Shown piece by piece: positions 10,051-19,150 of a DNA stretch of 64,000 nucleotides. Position 1 is the first letter of the stretch. The number at the start of each line of letters is the position of its first letter. The notes beneath the pieces are model-generated. The model did not search any database. It was not told where the DNA came from and saw nothing but the letters and a program-made list of their open reading frames with translations. The translations under genes and the position numbers were made by a program. The stretch spans positions 1-64,000 of the forward strand of contig CAVVEQ010000004.1 in NCBI GenBank assembly GCA_963747315.1, written 5' to 3'. Source of the stretch: CAVVEQ01 sp963747315. Lineage in GTDB: Bacteria; Chloroflexota; Anaerolineae; Anaerolineales; Anaerolineaceae.

Positions 10051-11523
10051 TTACCTCTTTTTTCCGGAAGAAATCTGTTTTTTCGTCCAAAATCTTTTTT
10101 CGATTTTCCAATCTGCGTACGACATATATGCAATAATGCCAAAACCTAAACAATAGAATAACATCCAGGGGATTAAATAATAATTCCCGTTGTTGAATGC
10201 ATAAAAAACATATAGACAATACCAGGCCTGCCGCAAGAAATTCGAGTGTCAGCCATGTTTTAGTATGCAAAACATAAGCGCCACTTTCCCACCGGTCCTC
10301 GCTGATTCTTTACTGAATATTTTGGTGTCCGGATAAACTCCGTGTCTCTGTGCTTCAATCAATCCCCTGAATGCCGCAATTGAATTATTGATGGATATCC
10401 CCACACTTAATAACATTAATGGTGGTATCAGGAATATTCGCTTGTGATAATTAGGTGCTTCCGGAGCTGGGCATGTGAGATATAGCAGAGGCGAAATTAA
10501 TATCGAAATCATGATTACCGGGAACCAGAGTGTATTTATTGGGGATAGAGATTGTAAAAAAAAGGTTGTGATTATCGAGATTAGAATTAAAGGATGCACG
10601 AGGTAATGCATCAGGTGTAGACTCCCCATTATTTTCTGCCTGATGGATAATTTTGAGGTTATCAGAGGTTTTAACAATTTCCGGGCTGTCTGAAGACTTC
10701 CCTGCGCCCACCGGGATTGTTGTTGTTTGTAGGCATTGATCTGCACTGGCAGTTCACCCGGGACAACTACATCAGGCAGGTAATCAAACTTCCATCCGCG
10801 AAGCTGAGCACGATAACTGAGATCAAGATCTTCAGTCAAAGTGCGGGAAAGCCAACCACCTGAATCGATAATGCAGGCTTTTCTCCAGATGCCGCCAGAA
10901 CCATTGAAATTCATCAACAACCCGCTTACAGATCTGGCAGTCTGTTCCACCATAAAATGCGCATCAATCGCCATTGCCTGTAATTTTGTGATCAATGAAT
11001 AATCCCGATTGGTATGACCCCAGCGGGTTTGAATGCATCCGATGGCATGATCTGAAAAGATTGGGACTGTTCGTTTCAGAAAATCTCGGGGTGGGATGAA
11101 ATCAGCATCGAAAATCGCAATATATTCACCGGAGGCTGTCATCAATCCATTTGATAGCGCGCCTGCTTTATAACCCAATCGCGATCTGCGCTCAATATGG
11201 GATATATCCCTCCCCTCATTTTTATATTTTTTTACCAGGGATTCCACCAGGATGGATGTCTTATCATCTGAATCATCCAGAACCTGAATTTGCAACCGGT
11301 TTAAGGGGTAATCGAGATCACAGACAGAGGAGAGTAATCCTTCAATCGAATTGAACTCATTGTAAATTGGCAACTGAACAGTGACCTGAGGCCAATCCTC
11401 CAGCGGGGCTACCGTCCTGACTGATTTCTTATTTAAGTGAAAGAGAAACAATAAATACAGACTATTTAGTGAAAAAATGACCAGGCAAAAAGTTACGATT
11501 ATATATATGGCAATAATTACCAT
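10051..11523 (-). CDS. Membrane GT2 glycosyltransferase (cellulose synthase-like/CslA type), frameshifted near the end
   Basis: Processive-type family 2 glycosyltransferase. An N-terminal helix is followed by the catalytic domain with VTVQLPIYNE, the DDSDD sugar-nucleotide site, DAD in IAIFDADF, TEDLD as the catalytic base region and QQQSRWAQG, the Q-x-x-R-W signature. Several helices follow. The first frame ends at 10249, but the C-terminal helix continues in other frames (KTWLTLEFLAAGLVLS then NGNYYLIPWMLFYCLGFG), so two indels near 10265 and 10215 are inferred and the end is placed at 10051. The start overlaps the DoxX stop (ATGGTAA), implying coupling. Its product is probably an exported or lipid-linked glycan. 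Confidence 0.85.
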
Positions 11524-12011
11524 AATAGGAACCCGCGGGCTCCAAATCTTTTCAGGAAGAATCCATCCAATCCCCAGGCTCGACCTGCGTTGCTAAGGAA
11601 GACAATCACCAGGATTCCAATCGGTAGTAAATACGCCCATGGCCAGTCCCGCCCGAAGGTTGCTAAAAAGGTATTCGCCAGGAAGAAAATCCCTGCAATG
11701 GAAAATAGGCGGCTGAAGCCCCCCAAAAGCAATGCCATGCCCAGGATAAATTCGCTAATTAATTGAAAGGGGGCAAAATAATCACGGATTGGTAAAATCA
11801 CCGATTCAATAAAAAGAGCATAGAATGGCAACGGGTTTTCTGATTGGGGAAATACCTCAGTAAAAAAATAATATAAACCATCCGAGGTATAGAAGCCTTT
11901 ATTCATATTACTGAACCATGTGGTCAGGAACATTAAACCAAGCATGATCCTAAGCATGGAAATCCAGGTGAGTGATGTTGTTGGTTGTGAATCAAAGAGT
12001 TTCGCTTTCAT
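11517..12011 (-). CDS. DoxX/TQO-like small membrane protein
   Basis: A 164-residue protein with four predicted helices and the DoxX-family pattern: RIMLGLMFLTTWFSNMNKG near the N-terminus, then a helix pair around LISEFILGMALLLGGFSRL and DWPWAYLLPIGILVIVFLSNAGRAWGLD. Relatives include the small subunit of thiosulfate:quinone oxidoreductase and many uncharacterised respiratory-associated proteins. AGGAG is placed 6 nt before the ATG. It sits between two glycosyltransferases and overlaps the next gene by 7 nt, so it is part of that operon. Its role there is not clear. Confidence 0.75.
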   Translation of the reverse strand: MKAKLFDSQPTTSLTWISMLRIMLGLMFLTTWFSNMNKGFYTSDGLYYFFTEVFPQSENPLPFYALFIESVILPIRDYFAPFQLISEFILGMALLLGGFSRLFSIAGIFFLANTFLATFGRDWPWAYLLPIGILVIVFLSNAGRAWGLDGFFLKRFGARGFLLW

Positions 12012-12076
12012 AATTCTCCTATTTCTATCGGATATATGTAATTATTACACATTTCTTCAATTGAATAACCTTCTTT

Positions 12077-13487
12077 TTAGGCAATGGCTTTTCTATACAC
12101 ATTCCTGTTCTTGATCCAAGCAAAAAGAAGACCAAGAATTAATGGAAGATATTCCAGCCATAAAACCCAGACGGGAACAGCATTTTTTTCGGGATTCAGG
12201 TATGCCAAATATGTGAATGATACAGTCAGTGAAAACCATACCCAAGGATAGATCCAATAAGCAATTTCACCCTTGTCTCCTTTCGAAGCGATAAAAAAAG
12301 GCAGGACGGAAACCATGAGGGTAACATACCAGGGATGGACTGTCGGTGAAAGAAGAATAAACCCTCCAACCGGTATCATCGCGAGACGGATTAATCCTCG
12401 ATCTTTCAAAACATCTGCGATCTTTTCCCGTCATTTTTCCATGCCTTTACCCCAGTCCAGACGAGGACAATCATGAATAGCGCACCGGATATTAACCGTG
12501 TAGTAATCCAAATTTCCGCAGAAGATGGATTCATTCAACGTATTCAATATCTCGAACAGGGGATTCTGGTTGAAATTCCAATAAGATAGATAGATTTTCA
12601 ACGCACCAAACACTCCCCTTCCATCAAAACCACCAATCACCCCCCAACCTGCACTGGAAGAGAATAAGTAAAAATGGCAGCAAGGATACAGAAATAAAAA
12701 TCAACAAACCTGACCATCTCCATCGACGAAGGAGTAAAACGGAGAAAATACCGGTAACGAATTTCGTAAGAGTTGCAAGCGCAAGGAATAGCGGAGAAAG
12801 CATCCGCCGGTTCCGTTTTCCGAAAATATAAAACCAGGCGAGCATTGTGAAAAAAAGCATCAAGGAGTCCAAATGTGCCGAGTGGGAGAACTCAACGATC
12901 ACCAAAGGATTCCAGAGATAGATCAATACAGCTAGCCTTTTCGATATTCAATTTCTTTAGATAGGAGCATGATGATTAGAGCCGTTAAGAGGTCAAAAAA
13001 GACGGATGATAACTGATAAATCTTCATGTTTTCTGGTGCGATAATTTCGTTAATGAGAAAATAAAATTGCGCCATGGGAGGGTAAGGTGAAGCCATTTCC
13101 GGGTGGTTTATATTTTGACGGTAAGAACTATCCAAATAATCCAGTTTTATTGAATCAACCGGCTCGGTATATGGATTTATTGCATTTCTGACTTAAATGG
13201 CCATCCCACATATATCGATTAATATCATCGGATAATATTGGAGTAGTAAGGAGAAGAATTGATCTTGCAAGTATTGCCACCACCCAAATAAACCCCAGGG
13301 GAGGGCTAGCTTTTTTCAGAGAAGTTATTGCGAAAAAGTAAATTCCGCCTGAGATCAGGAAACTCACAATATAGGTAGGGATTGCTTCTGCACGAACTTC
13401 AGGCATAAACGCCAGAGGCAGGAAAGATACAACCAATAAAAAACCCGATCCGAATTTTAATATTTTTCCTGCCAGGGGTCTGTTCAA
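12077..13487 (-). CDS. Polytopic GT-C-fold glycosyltransferase (mannosyltransferase-like), heavily frameshifted
   Basis: A multi-pass membrane glycosyltransferase that would use a polyprenyl-phosphate sugar. Fragments in several frames add up to one protein of about 460 residues: LTTPILSDDINRYMWDGHLS, then NAINPYTEPVDSI and ASPYPPMAQFYFL, then LWNPLVIVEFSHSAHLDSLM, and finally SPTVHPWYVTLMV. The order DINRYxWDG, INPY, YPPxAQ, Hx2HLD and HPWY is the typical loop pattern of this family. At least four indels (near 13185, 12928, 12635 and 12420) are needed. The start is TTG at 13487, directly after the TGA of the preceding gene, suggesting coupling. The acceptor is unknown. Confidence 0.75.
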
Positions 13488-14184
13488 TCAAAGAACCCCG
13501 GATTCGGCTATGGTGTTTAGTGCTTTGCGTGTATGCGGAAATTTTATCGGATGGGTGATTCGAGATTTCATTCCGTAGCTGAATTAAATCATCTATGGAG
13601 TCAATATCGTACCATAAAGGAGAAAAGGAAACTTTTAATCCCAATCTGGAAGCTTTTTCCACAGTAGTTTCGAGGACATCTTTTGTACTCCATGGAATTC
13701 CATGAAATACATCTATGATCAATCGCTTCATTCCGATTAAATAATAACCCCCATCTTCGCTTGGACCGAGAATGATGTCTGCTGAATCCAATTCAGAAAA
13801 TGCCTGGGATATGAATGCTAACGGTAATGTAGGGCTATCTGAGTTCAGGAGAATGACTTTGTGGTAGTTTAGCGCAAGCAATTGATGAATCGTATTTGGT
13901 AAACAATCCCCTAAATTCTCAAAATCATCGGGGATCAATAATGTTTTGTTTGAAGTAATAGATGAAAAATAATCAGCCGCTGTACCAGGAGAGAACGATA
14001 CAGCAATATTGATATCGCGAAGTGTGGAAACGTTATTCAAAGTGTCTCTCAACATCGCTTCAGAAAGTAACGCAGCCTGGGAAGGAGATAAAGGGGGTAC
14101 AAGCCTGGTTTTAACTTGACCAACAACCGGTTGCTTGGCTATCACCGAAAGCACACAAATATTAATAAGTGACTCGTCAGGCAT
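13488..14184 (-). CDS. DUF2064 / TIGR04282-type glycosyltransferase
   Basis: Small soluble GT-A-like nucleotidyl/glycosyl transferase family, often found beside radical SAM and GT2 genes. Signatures are the KQPVVGQVKTRL opening (the usual AKxPxxGxVKTRL), the central LLNSDSPTLP strand and ILGPSEDGGYYLIG. WSTKDVLETT and DIDSIDDL follow. The literal frame runs on to 13399, but a more family-like C-terminus (FPHTRKALNTIAESGVL, then stop at 13488-13490) appears if one A is removed from an AAAA run near 13545. That stop abuts the TTG of the next gene. The start overlaps the previous gene by 8 nt. The function is inferred from family only. Confidence 0.8.
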
Positions 14185-14860
14185 ATTTGAGGATAATTCG
14201 TAAAATGGAAAAAGAAGCCAGCATCGTGCCGATAAATGTACCCGAGATTTTTGATTTTCCTCCCTGCCTTGCGTGATAATCTACAGGGATTTCTTTAATT
14301 CTCCAACCCCGGCGTGCGCCTAAGGCGATCACCTCTGTAGGAAATCCGTAAGTCATTTCGTGAAGATCAAGGGAAAGGATTTTATTTCGATCCAAGGCAC
14401 GCAGAGGGGCAAGATCAGTGATGGGTAAATGATATAACCTGCGGAATAAAAAGGCGGATAAATGATTCCCGAAATATTGTATAACCGTCATTGCCCCGGT
14501 TTCCATTTTTCCAGCCAGGCGAGAACCCAGTACCATATCGGCTTCGCCATTAATAATTGGTTTTATCAAATCAGGTATGTAGCGGGGGTCGTCGGCACCG
14601 TCCGCATCAAGAAAGAGGATGATTTTCCCTTCAGCCGCCAATACCCCTGTGTAACAAGCGTTTCCATACCCTGACTTGGTTGAAAGAACTACTTTGGCTC
14701 CCAATTCCTTCGCAATCCTCGCGGTACGATCGATGGATCCCCCATCGACAACAATGATTTCTAGCACATTTTCTTTTGGAATGGAACGCAGCACATTCCC
14801 AATGGTTACTTCTTCGTTTAAAGCGGGGATGATTATGCTGGCTGTCATATCCTTTACCAT
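14177..14860 (-). CDS. GT2 family glycosyltransferase (dolichyl-phosphate-mannose synthase-like)
   Basis: A single-domain GT-A enzyme of about 228 residues that probably transfers a sugar from a nucleotide donor to a polyprenyl phosphate. It has SIIIPALNEE, VVDGGSIDRT, the DxD-type LFLDADGADDP, VLGSRLAGK and a C-terminal FPTEVIALGARRGWRIKEIPV segment typical of DPM1/ArnC-like enzymes. It has no membrane anchor domain beyond a weak C-terminal hydrophobic stretch. The ATG at 14860 is preferred because GGAAGGAAAACGA precedes it; an in-frame TTG lies at 14875. Its product could feed the GT-C enzyme encoded two genes downstream. Confidence 0.88.
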   Translation of the reverse strand: MVKDMTASIIIPALNEEVTIGNVLRSIPKENVLEIIVVDGGSIDRTARIAKELGAKVVLSTKSGYGNACYTGVLAAEGKIILFLDADGADDPRYIPDLIKPIINGEADMVLGSRLAGKMETGAMTVIQYFGNHLSAFLFRRLYHLPITDLAPLRALDRNKILSLDLHEMTYGFPTEVIALGARRGWRIKEIPVDYHARQGGKSKISGTFIGTMLASFSILRIILKYA

Positions 14861-14893
14861 TCGTTTTCCTTCCAACGGAAGGATAGATCACCC

Positions 14894-15691
14894 TCAATGC
14901 ATCTTTTTCAAAGGTTCAGCTTTTTGATCTGCCCTTTCATCAAATAACTTTTGAACTGCATCCTTCACATTCAGAAGGGGGAAAACCTGTCGGGTAATCA
15001 ACATATCTTCATCGGTGGATAATGGATGCCAATACGCACCTTCGCAATTTACAGTGATTTCAGGGAATAAACAATCTTTTCCCGCAGAGATCCCATCCTC
15101 AGAGAATCCCCGTCTTGCCAGGGGCCGAATGACGTGATCCTTTTCTGGAATCCCCAAGCTGGTATGCAGCTCACACAAATCTTTTAGATGGTTGGAATTT
15201 ATTGGAGTTTCGGTTGTGGATATCCTCAAGTTCATTTTTCGCTCCAACAACCTGTGAATTGATGAAACCGTTTTTTTCCAAGTCCCCTCGCCTCTATATG
15301 GATCATGTTGATCCGCTTGTGCACCATCGACGCTGATTTGAATGATAAGGTTTTCGCAGTGGATCTTTTGTAAACGATCAAGGTCTTTCTCCGTTATGAG
15401 CATCGAATTTGTTAGGATCACAGTTTGAATCTTTTTCGAGGCGTATTCCAGGAAATTATATATTTCAGGGTGTAAAAAGGGTTCTCCCCCAGTTAAAAAT
15501 ATACATTCAAATTTATTCAAAACCGCTTCATCGACTAGTTGATAAAAGGTTGAAGATGTCAAACGGTTACTAGCAGTTGTGGGACTTGATCGCGAACAGC
15601 AATATGAACAACGAAGGTTGCAATCGTAATTCGTATAAATCCATAACTTCCAAGGAATTGATGAATCTGGAAGAGATCGTTCGATTTCCAT
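14894..15691 (-). CDS. Radical SAM protein associated with glycosyltransferases
   Basis: A 265-residue radical SAM enzyme. The cluster motif is CNLRCSYC near residue 20, followed by the GGEP motif in FLTGGEPFLHPEI and the SVDGA strand. Two further cysteines (KDCLFPEITVNCEGAYWHPL) near residues 205-215 might bind an auxiliary cluster, fewer than a full SPASM domain. It lies at the head of a glycosyltransferase run: the DPM-like gene begins about 34 nt after its stop. The combination resembles the published association of radical SAM proteins with TIGR04282 transferases, but the reaction here is unknown. The start at 15691 has a weak AGGT upstream. Confidence 0.8.
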   Translation of the reverse strand: MEIERSLPDSSIPWKLWIYTNYDCNLRCSYCCSRSSPTTASNRLTSSTFYQLVDEAVLNKFECIFLTGGEPFLHPEIYNFLEYASKKIQTVILTNSMLITEKDLDRLQKIHCENLIIQISVDGAQADQHDPYRGEGTWKKTVSSIHRLLERKMNLRISTTETPINSNHLKDLCELHTSLGIPEKDHVIRPLARRGFSEDGISAGKDCLFPEITVNCEGAYWHPLSTDEDMLITRQVFPLLNVKDAVQKLFDERADQKAEPLKKMH

Positions 15692-15727
15692 AACTATACC
15701 TATTAACTCAATGTGAATATCAGTGGA

Positions 15728-16225
15728 TTATTTGATCTCAATCGCATTCACCCACCAAGCCCACATATCCGCCGGGTATTCCTCTTTGGCAACTTCGGGA
15801 AATACCAATTTGCTGGGATACCCATTATCCTGAAAAAGCAATTGATCATTCGCCCAGCGCGCCAGCATGATATCCCAACTCTGGGCATCCCCGATGCTGA
15901 CAGAATAGGTTTGGCCATTCGTGTTCTTGAAAACCATCTCAGTCGCCCCGGAAACCGGTTGCACGATCTTCAAGATGTCCTTTAGTAATAACCCTTTATA
16001 AACGATGGTGTCCTTGATCCAGGGATCGTTGTAGGAAGCAGTGGTTGCGTTGGTAGCAAAATCAAGCTGGTGAAGGAGGTAGGAATCCCCCTTGTTTGTG
16101 TTCTCGATCTTCCCGGTGACAGTCACCACGAGCTCCCCTTGTTTTGGTCTTTTCCCGCAGCCGGCCACTCCCAGGGAAATGATCATAAATATGATCGCAA
16201 AAATGACTAATTTTCTTTTTATCAT
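15728..16225 (-). CDS. Lipoprotein with a molybdopterin-oxidoreductase-like fold
   Basis: A 165-residue lipoprotein: a basic start, hydrophobic helix and lipobox VAGC. The mature part has the cadence of the small domain related to sulfite-oxidase-type molybdopterin-binding proteins: VTGKIEN, YKGLLLKDILKIV, DAQSWDIMLARWAND, GYPSKLVFPE and a final MWAWWVNAIEI. It lacks an obvious cofactor-ligating cysteine in the middle, so cofactor binding is doubtful. It is 12 nt downstream of the HAD gene and 36 nt upstream of the radical SAM gene, all on one strand. The role is unknown. Confidence 0.6.
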   Translation of the reverse strand: MIKRKLVIFAIIFMIISLGVAGCGKRPKQGELVVTVTGKIENTNKGDSYLLHQLDFATNATTASYNDPWIKDTIVYKGLLLKDILKIVQPVSGATEMVFKNTNGQTYSVSIGDAQSWDIMLARWANDQLLFQDNGYPSKLVFPEVAKEEYPADMWAWWVNAIEIK

Positions 16226-16237
16226 AGGGAAAATATT

Positions 16238-16999
16238 TTAAACAACAATATCCTTCACCGAATCCACCACCATTTTAGGTTGATAGGGGAAGGTCGGGAT
16301 CATCTCTCTCTTGGTTACCCCACTCAGTACCAGGATTGTTTCCATCCCACTTTGCAGCCCGGCAACAATATCGGTATCCATGCGGTCCCCGATCATCACC
16401 GTCTCTTCCGAGTGACCGCCGATATAATTAAGTGCCAGGCGCATCATGATCGGGTTGGGTTTGCCAATGAAGAATGGAGCTCGTCCGCTGGCATGTTCGA
16501 TCAAAGCTGCCATTGCGCCGCATGCCGGCACAATTCCGTGCTCGGTCGGTCCGTTGGGGTCGGGGTTGGTGGCTAAAAAGTGCGCTCCGGCAGAGATGAG
16601 GCGGATCGCCCGGGTCACCTGCTCGATGCTGTAGGAATGAGTTTCACCCACCACCACGTACTCCGGTTTTGTGGAGGTGATTACGTACCCGGCATTGTGA
16701 ATGGCTTCGGTCAATCCGCTTTCACCAATCACAAAAGCAGTTCCATGAGATTTTTGGCCTTTCAGGAAGAGCGCGGTCGCCATCGCCGAGGAAAAGATGC
16801 GTTCCTTCTCAATATCCAAACCGGCAGATTTTAGCCTGTGCGAGAGATCGCCCGGAGTGTATATCGGATTATTGGTGAGTACGAGAAAATTCTTGTTCTT
16901 TTCCTTTAATTTTTCCAGGAATTTATCCGCCCCGGGTATCATTACCTTTCCCGAAACGAGCACGCCGTCCATATCGATCAAATAATTTCTTTTTTCCAT
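16238..16999 (-). CDS. HAD-IIA family phosphatase (NagD-like)
   Basis: A cytoplasmic sugar or nucleotide phosphatase of the HAD superfamily, subclass IIA. Motif I is DMDGVL at the N-terminus, motif II is VLTNN, and motif III/IV is the pair IGKPNP and MIGDRMDTDIVAG near the C-terminus, all in the expected order. The C2 cap lies between them. At 253 residues it is a normal NagD length. The ATG at 16999 is chosen because AGAGG sits 5 nt upstream; an in-frame TTG at 17017 is less likely. The substrate is not predictable. The next gene starts 12 nt after its stop. Confidence 0.9.
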   Translation of the reverse strand: MEKRNYLIDMDGVLVSGKVMIPGADKFLEKLKEKNKNFLVLTNNPIYTPGDLSHRLKSAGLDIEKERIFSSAMATALFLKGQKSHGTAFVIGESGLTEAIHNAGYVITSTKPEYVVVGETHSYSIEQVTRAIRLISAGAHFLATNPDPNGPTEHGIVPACGAMAALIEHASGRAPFFIGKPNPIMMRLALNYIGGHSEETVMIGDRMDTDIVAGLQSGMETILVLSGVTKREMIPTFPYQPKMVVDSVKDIVV

Positions 17000-17141
17000 G
17001 CAGCCTCTATCATTCAACTCCCAAGATCATTGCCCCCGGTTTTTTTACCGGATAAGCTACTTGATTAAATTATGCAATTAGAATATCCTTCAAGTATATC
17101 AACGAAACACTCTGATGGATGTCATCCAAGAGGAGGTTTGA

Positions 17142-18077
17142 ATGAAAACCAAGTCCCTGCTATTGATCGCAACAATCCTAATTCTGGCACTTTCGGCCTG
17201 CAATTTTCCGCTTTTTGGCGGCCGTAGCGCAACCCCGACTGTGGTTACCATGGAAACGGTGGTTGCCCAAACCATCGAAGCCGGAAACACACTGGTGCCC
17301 ACCCTTTCGATTCCAACTGTTCCTCCGACCATCACACCACCATCCGCGGTTCAGCCCACCCTTACCCCATACCCCACCTACACCCCGTATCCCACCCAAA
17401 CTACGATTCCCTGCGATGCCGCCAAATTTGGTACGGATGTGACCATCCCCGACAACACGAAAATGTCACCCGGCCAGGCATTCACCAAAACCTGGCGCAT
17501 CATCAACAGCGGATCCTGCACCTGGACTACCGCCTACAAGGTGATCTTTGTTTCCGGGAATCAGATGAGCGGCACCTCTCCTTTTGCCATGCCCAAGAAT
17601 GTTGAGCCCGGCCAATCGGTGGATATCTCTGTCAACCTGAAAGCACCGAATTCCGCCGGCACCTTCACCGGAAATTGGAAACTGCAGAATCCTTCAGGGA
17701 CAAATTTTGGTTTGGGAGCAACGAACGCCCCGTTCTACGTGACGATCATCGTGGATGCGCCGCTCTTCGCTGTAACCAGCGCTTTGGTAGAAGCCGAACA
17801 TACAAATGTTGAAGCTGCCTGCCCGCCTGGGGCAACTTTCCACCTGATGGCGCCTATCAAGACAAACGGTGCAGGTAAGGTAACATATTATTGGAAGTTT
17901 GATGATGGTTCCAGCACTGCCACCCAAACCCTCGATTTTGCTGCCGCGGGCACCAAGGAAGTCACCACCTCATATTCCACCTCTGTGAGCGGAAATCACT
18001 GGGCTGCCATCTATATTGATACACCTAATCACCAGTTGTTTCCAAGTACTGCGCTAAAACTTACCTGTACACCATAA
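17142..18077 (+). CDS. Lipoprotein with NBR1-type Ig-like domain (copy 1)
   Basis: A 311-residue cell-surface lipoprotein. The signal ends in lipobox LSAC. A Thr/Pro-rich linker (about residues 30-88, with TPYPTYTPYPT) leads to an Ig-like domain related to the NBR1 central (FW) domain, about residues 90-200. Its hallmark is FTKTWRIINSGSCTW, followed by VEPGQSVDISV and the WKLQNPSG strand. A second beta-rich domain (about 205-311) has a Cys pair. GGAGG lies 7 nt before the ATG. Such proteins are frequent in Anaerolineae and probably bind extracellular ligands, but no function is proven. A strong terminator follows. Confidence 0.85.
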   Translation: MKTKSLLLIATILILALSACNFPLFGGRSATPTVVTMETVVAQTIEAGNTLVPTLSIPTVPPTITPPSAVQPTLTPYPTYTPYPTQTTIPCDAAKFGTDVTIPDNTKMSPGQAFTKTWRIINSGSCTWTTAYKVIFVSGNQMSGTSPFAMPKNVEPGQSVDISVNLKAPNSAGTFTGNWKLQNPSGTNFGLGATNAPFYVTIIVDAPLFAVTSALVEAEHTNVEAACPPGATFHLMAPIKTNGAGKVTYYWKFDDGSSTATQTLDFAAAGTKEVTTSYSTSVSGNHWAAIYIDTPNHQLFPSTALKLTCTP

Positions 18078-18090
18078 AATGTTGTTCTTC

Positions 18091-18119
18091 AAAACTGGCG
18101 GTTGCCCGCCAGTTTTTTT
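18091..18119 (+). terminator. Intrinsic terminator after lipoprotein copy 1
   Basis: Stem ACTGGCGG (18094-18101) and CCGCCAGT (18106-18113) with a 4-nt loop, extended by flanking A/T pairs and followed by seven T. It starts 14 nt after the stop codon. Confidence 0.88.
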
Positions 18120-18125
18120 GTGATT

Positions 18126-18141
18126 TATAATCACCCTAGAG
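18126..18141 (+). promoter_or_regulatory. -10-like element and ribosome binding site of lipoprotein copy 2
   Basis: TATAAT at 18126-18131 is followed by CACCCT and then AGAGG at 18137-18141, 7 nt before the ATG. A matching TATAATCACCCT stretch precedes msrB at 38644. No convincing -35 box was found. Confidence 0.45.
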
Positions 18142-18148
18142 GTTCAAA

Positions 18149-19096
18149 ATGAAAACTCGTCCTTACCGGTTTATTTTCCCGCCGATTTTAATCCTTGCAA
18201 GCCTGCTGGCAAGCTGCAACCTGTTCAGCCCGACCCCGGCAAAGGATTGGCCGGGGCGATCAGAAACCCTGACAGCACTGGCACCAATCGCCTCACCCTC
18301 GTCCGCAGCAACTGCACCCTCTGATGGGCAGGACGGGATTACCTCTACACCCACCGGTTCACAACCTCAATCTCCCTCACCTTCTTCACTTCCCCCCACC
18401 GCCATCCCGCTGCCGAGTGCAACCCAGTCTCCCTGTTACCAGGCCGAGCTGGTTGAAGACGTCACCATCCCGGATGGCACCGTGCTTGCGCCTGGAAAGC
18501 CATTTACAAAAACCTGGAAACTCTGGAATACCGGTTCCTGCGAATGGCCGCCTTTAATGGTGGCTGTATTCGATGGCGGCACGCAATTATCGGCAAATCT
18601 GGAATACAAGATCGGTAAAACCGTCCCCAGCGGGAAGATGGTGAATGTTTCCATCCCCATGACCGCCCCGCTCACCGCGGGTGAATATACGAGCAACTGG
18701 CGCTTAAGACCACCCGGAGGAACGCCTTTCGGGGTTGGGGCGAAAAATGTTCCCTTCTATGTCAAGATCATAGTTGGCGACACGATATTCAAAGTCACCG
18801 ATGTATCAGTCAGCGTAAACAATGCCAGCGCAACTGCCGCCTGCCCTCCCGGATTCACTTTCCAATATTCAGCCCAGATCACTGCTACGGGACCGGGTGA
18901 GGTTATTTATCGCTGGGTTTTCGGTGAGACATCCTACCCGGACGAAAGTGTCGTATTCTCCAGCGCAGGAACCCAAAGCGTCAGCACATCCAGGACCATC
19001 TCCACCACCACAACCGAAACAGCCAGGATCTTCATCTCGTACCCCAACGGCGAAACCTTTTACCCCGGGGTCAGTTATTCTCTGTCCTGCCAATAA
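18149..19096 (+). CDS. Lipoprotein with NBR1-type Ig-like domain (copy 2)
   Basis: A 315-residue paralogue of the preceding gene with the same layout: lipobox LASC, a Ser/Pro/Thr linker (about 30-95), an NBR1-type Ig-like domain with FTKTWKLWNTGSCEWPP, and a C-terminal beta domain with AACPPGFTFQYSAQI that parallels AACPPGATFHLMAPI of copy 1. The linkers differ much more than the domains, suggesting an old tandem duplication. It has its own -10-like box and terminator, so expression is separate from copy 1. A role in binding or cell-surface architecture is plausible but not shown. Confidence 0.85.
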   Translation: MKTRPYRFIFPPILILASLLASCNLFSPTPAKDWPGRSETLTALAPIASPSSAATAPSDGQDGITSTPTGSQPQSPSPSSLPPTAIPLPSATQSPCYQAELVEDVTIPDGTVLAPGKPFTKTWKLWNTGSCEWPPLMVAVFDGGTQLSANLEYKIGKTVPSGKMVNVSIPMTAPLTAGEYTSNWRLRPPGGTPFGVGAKNVPFYVKIIVGDTIFKVTDVSVSVNNASATAACPPGFTFQYSAQITATGPGEVIYRWVFGETSYPDESVVFSSAGTQSVSTSRTISTTTTETARIFISYPNGETFYPGVSYSLSCQ

Positions 19097-19102
19097 TTTA
19101 AA

Positions 19103-19136
19103 AACAAGCCCTTCTAAGTGAAGGGCTTGTTTTTTT
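19103..19136. terminator. Bidirectional intrinsic terminator between convergent genes
   Basis: Twelve-bp stem AACAAGCCCTTC (19103-19114) with GAAGGGCTTGTT (19120-19131), a 5-nt loop, T-rich on the plus strand and A-rich before the stem, so it can serve both flanking genes. Confidence 0.88.
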
Positions 19137-19150
19137 AGTCTGGAATTTCA

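Noticed and set aside
13399..13487. C-terminal extension of the DUF2064 protein
   Set aside because: The extension overlaps the next gene's membrane segment in another frame and is not family-like; a one-base indel gives a natural stop at 13488.
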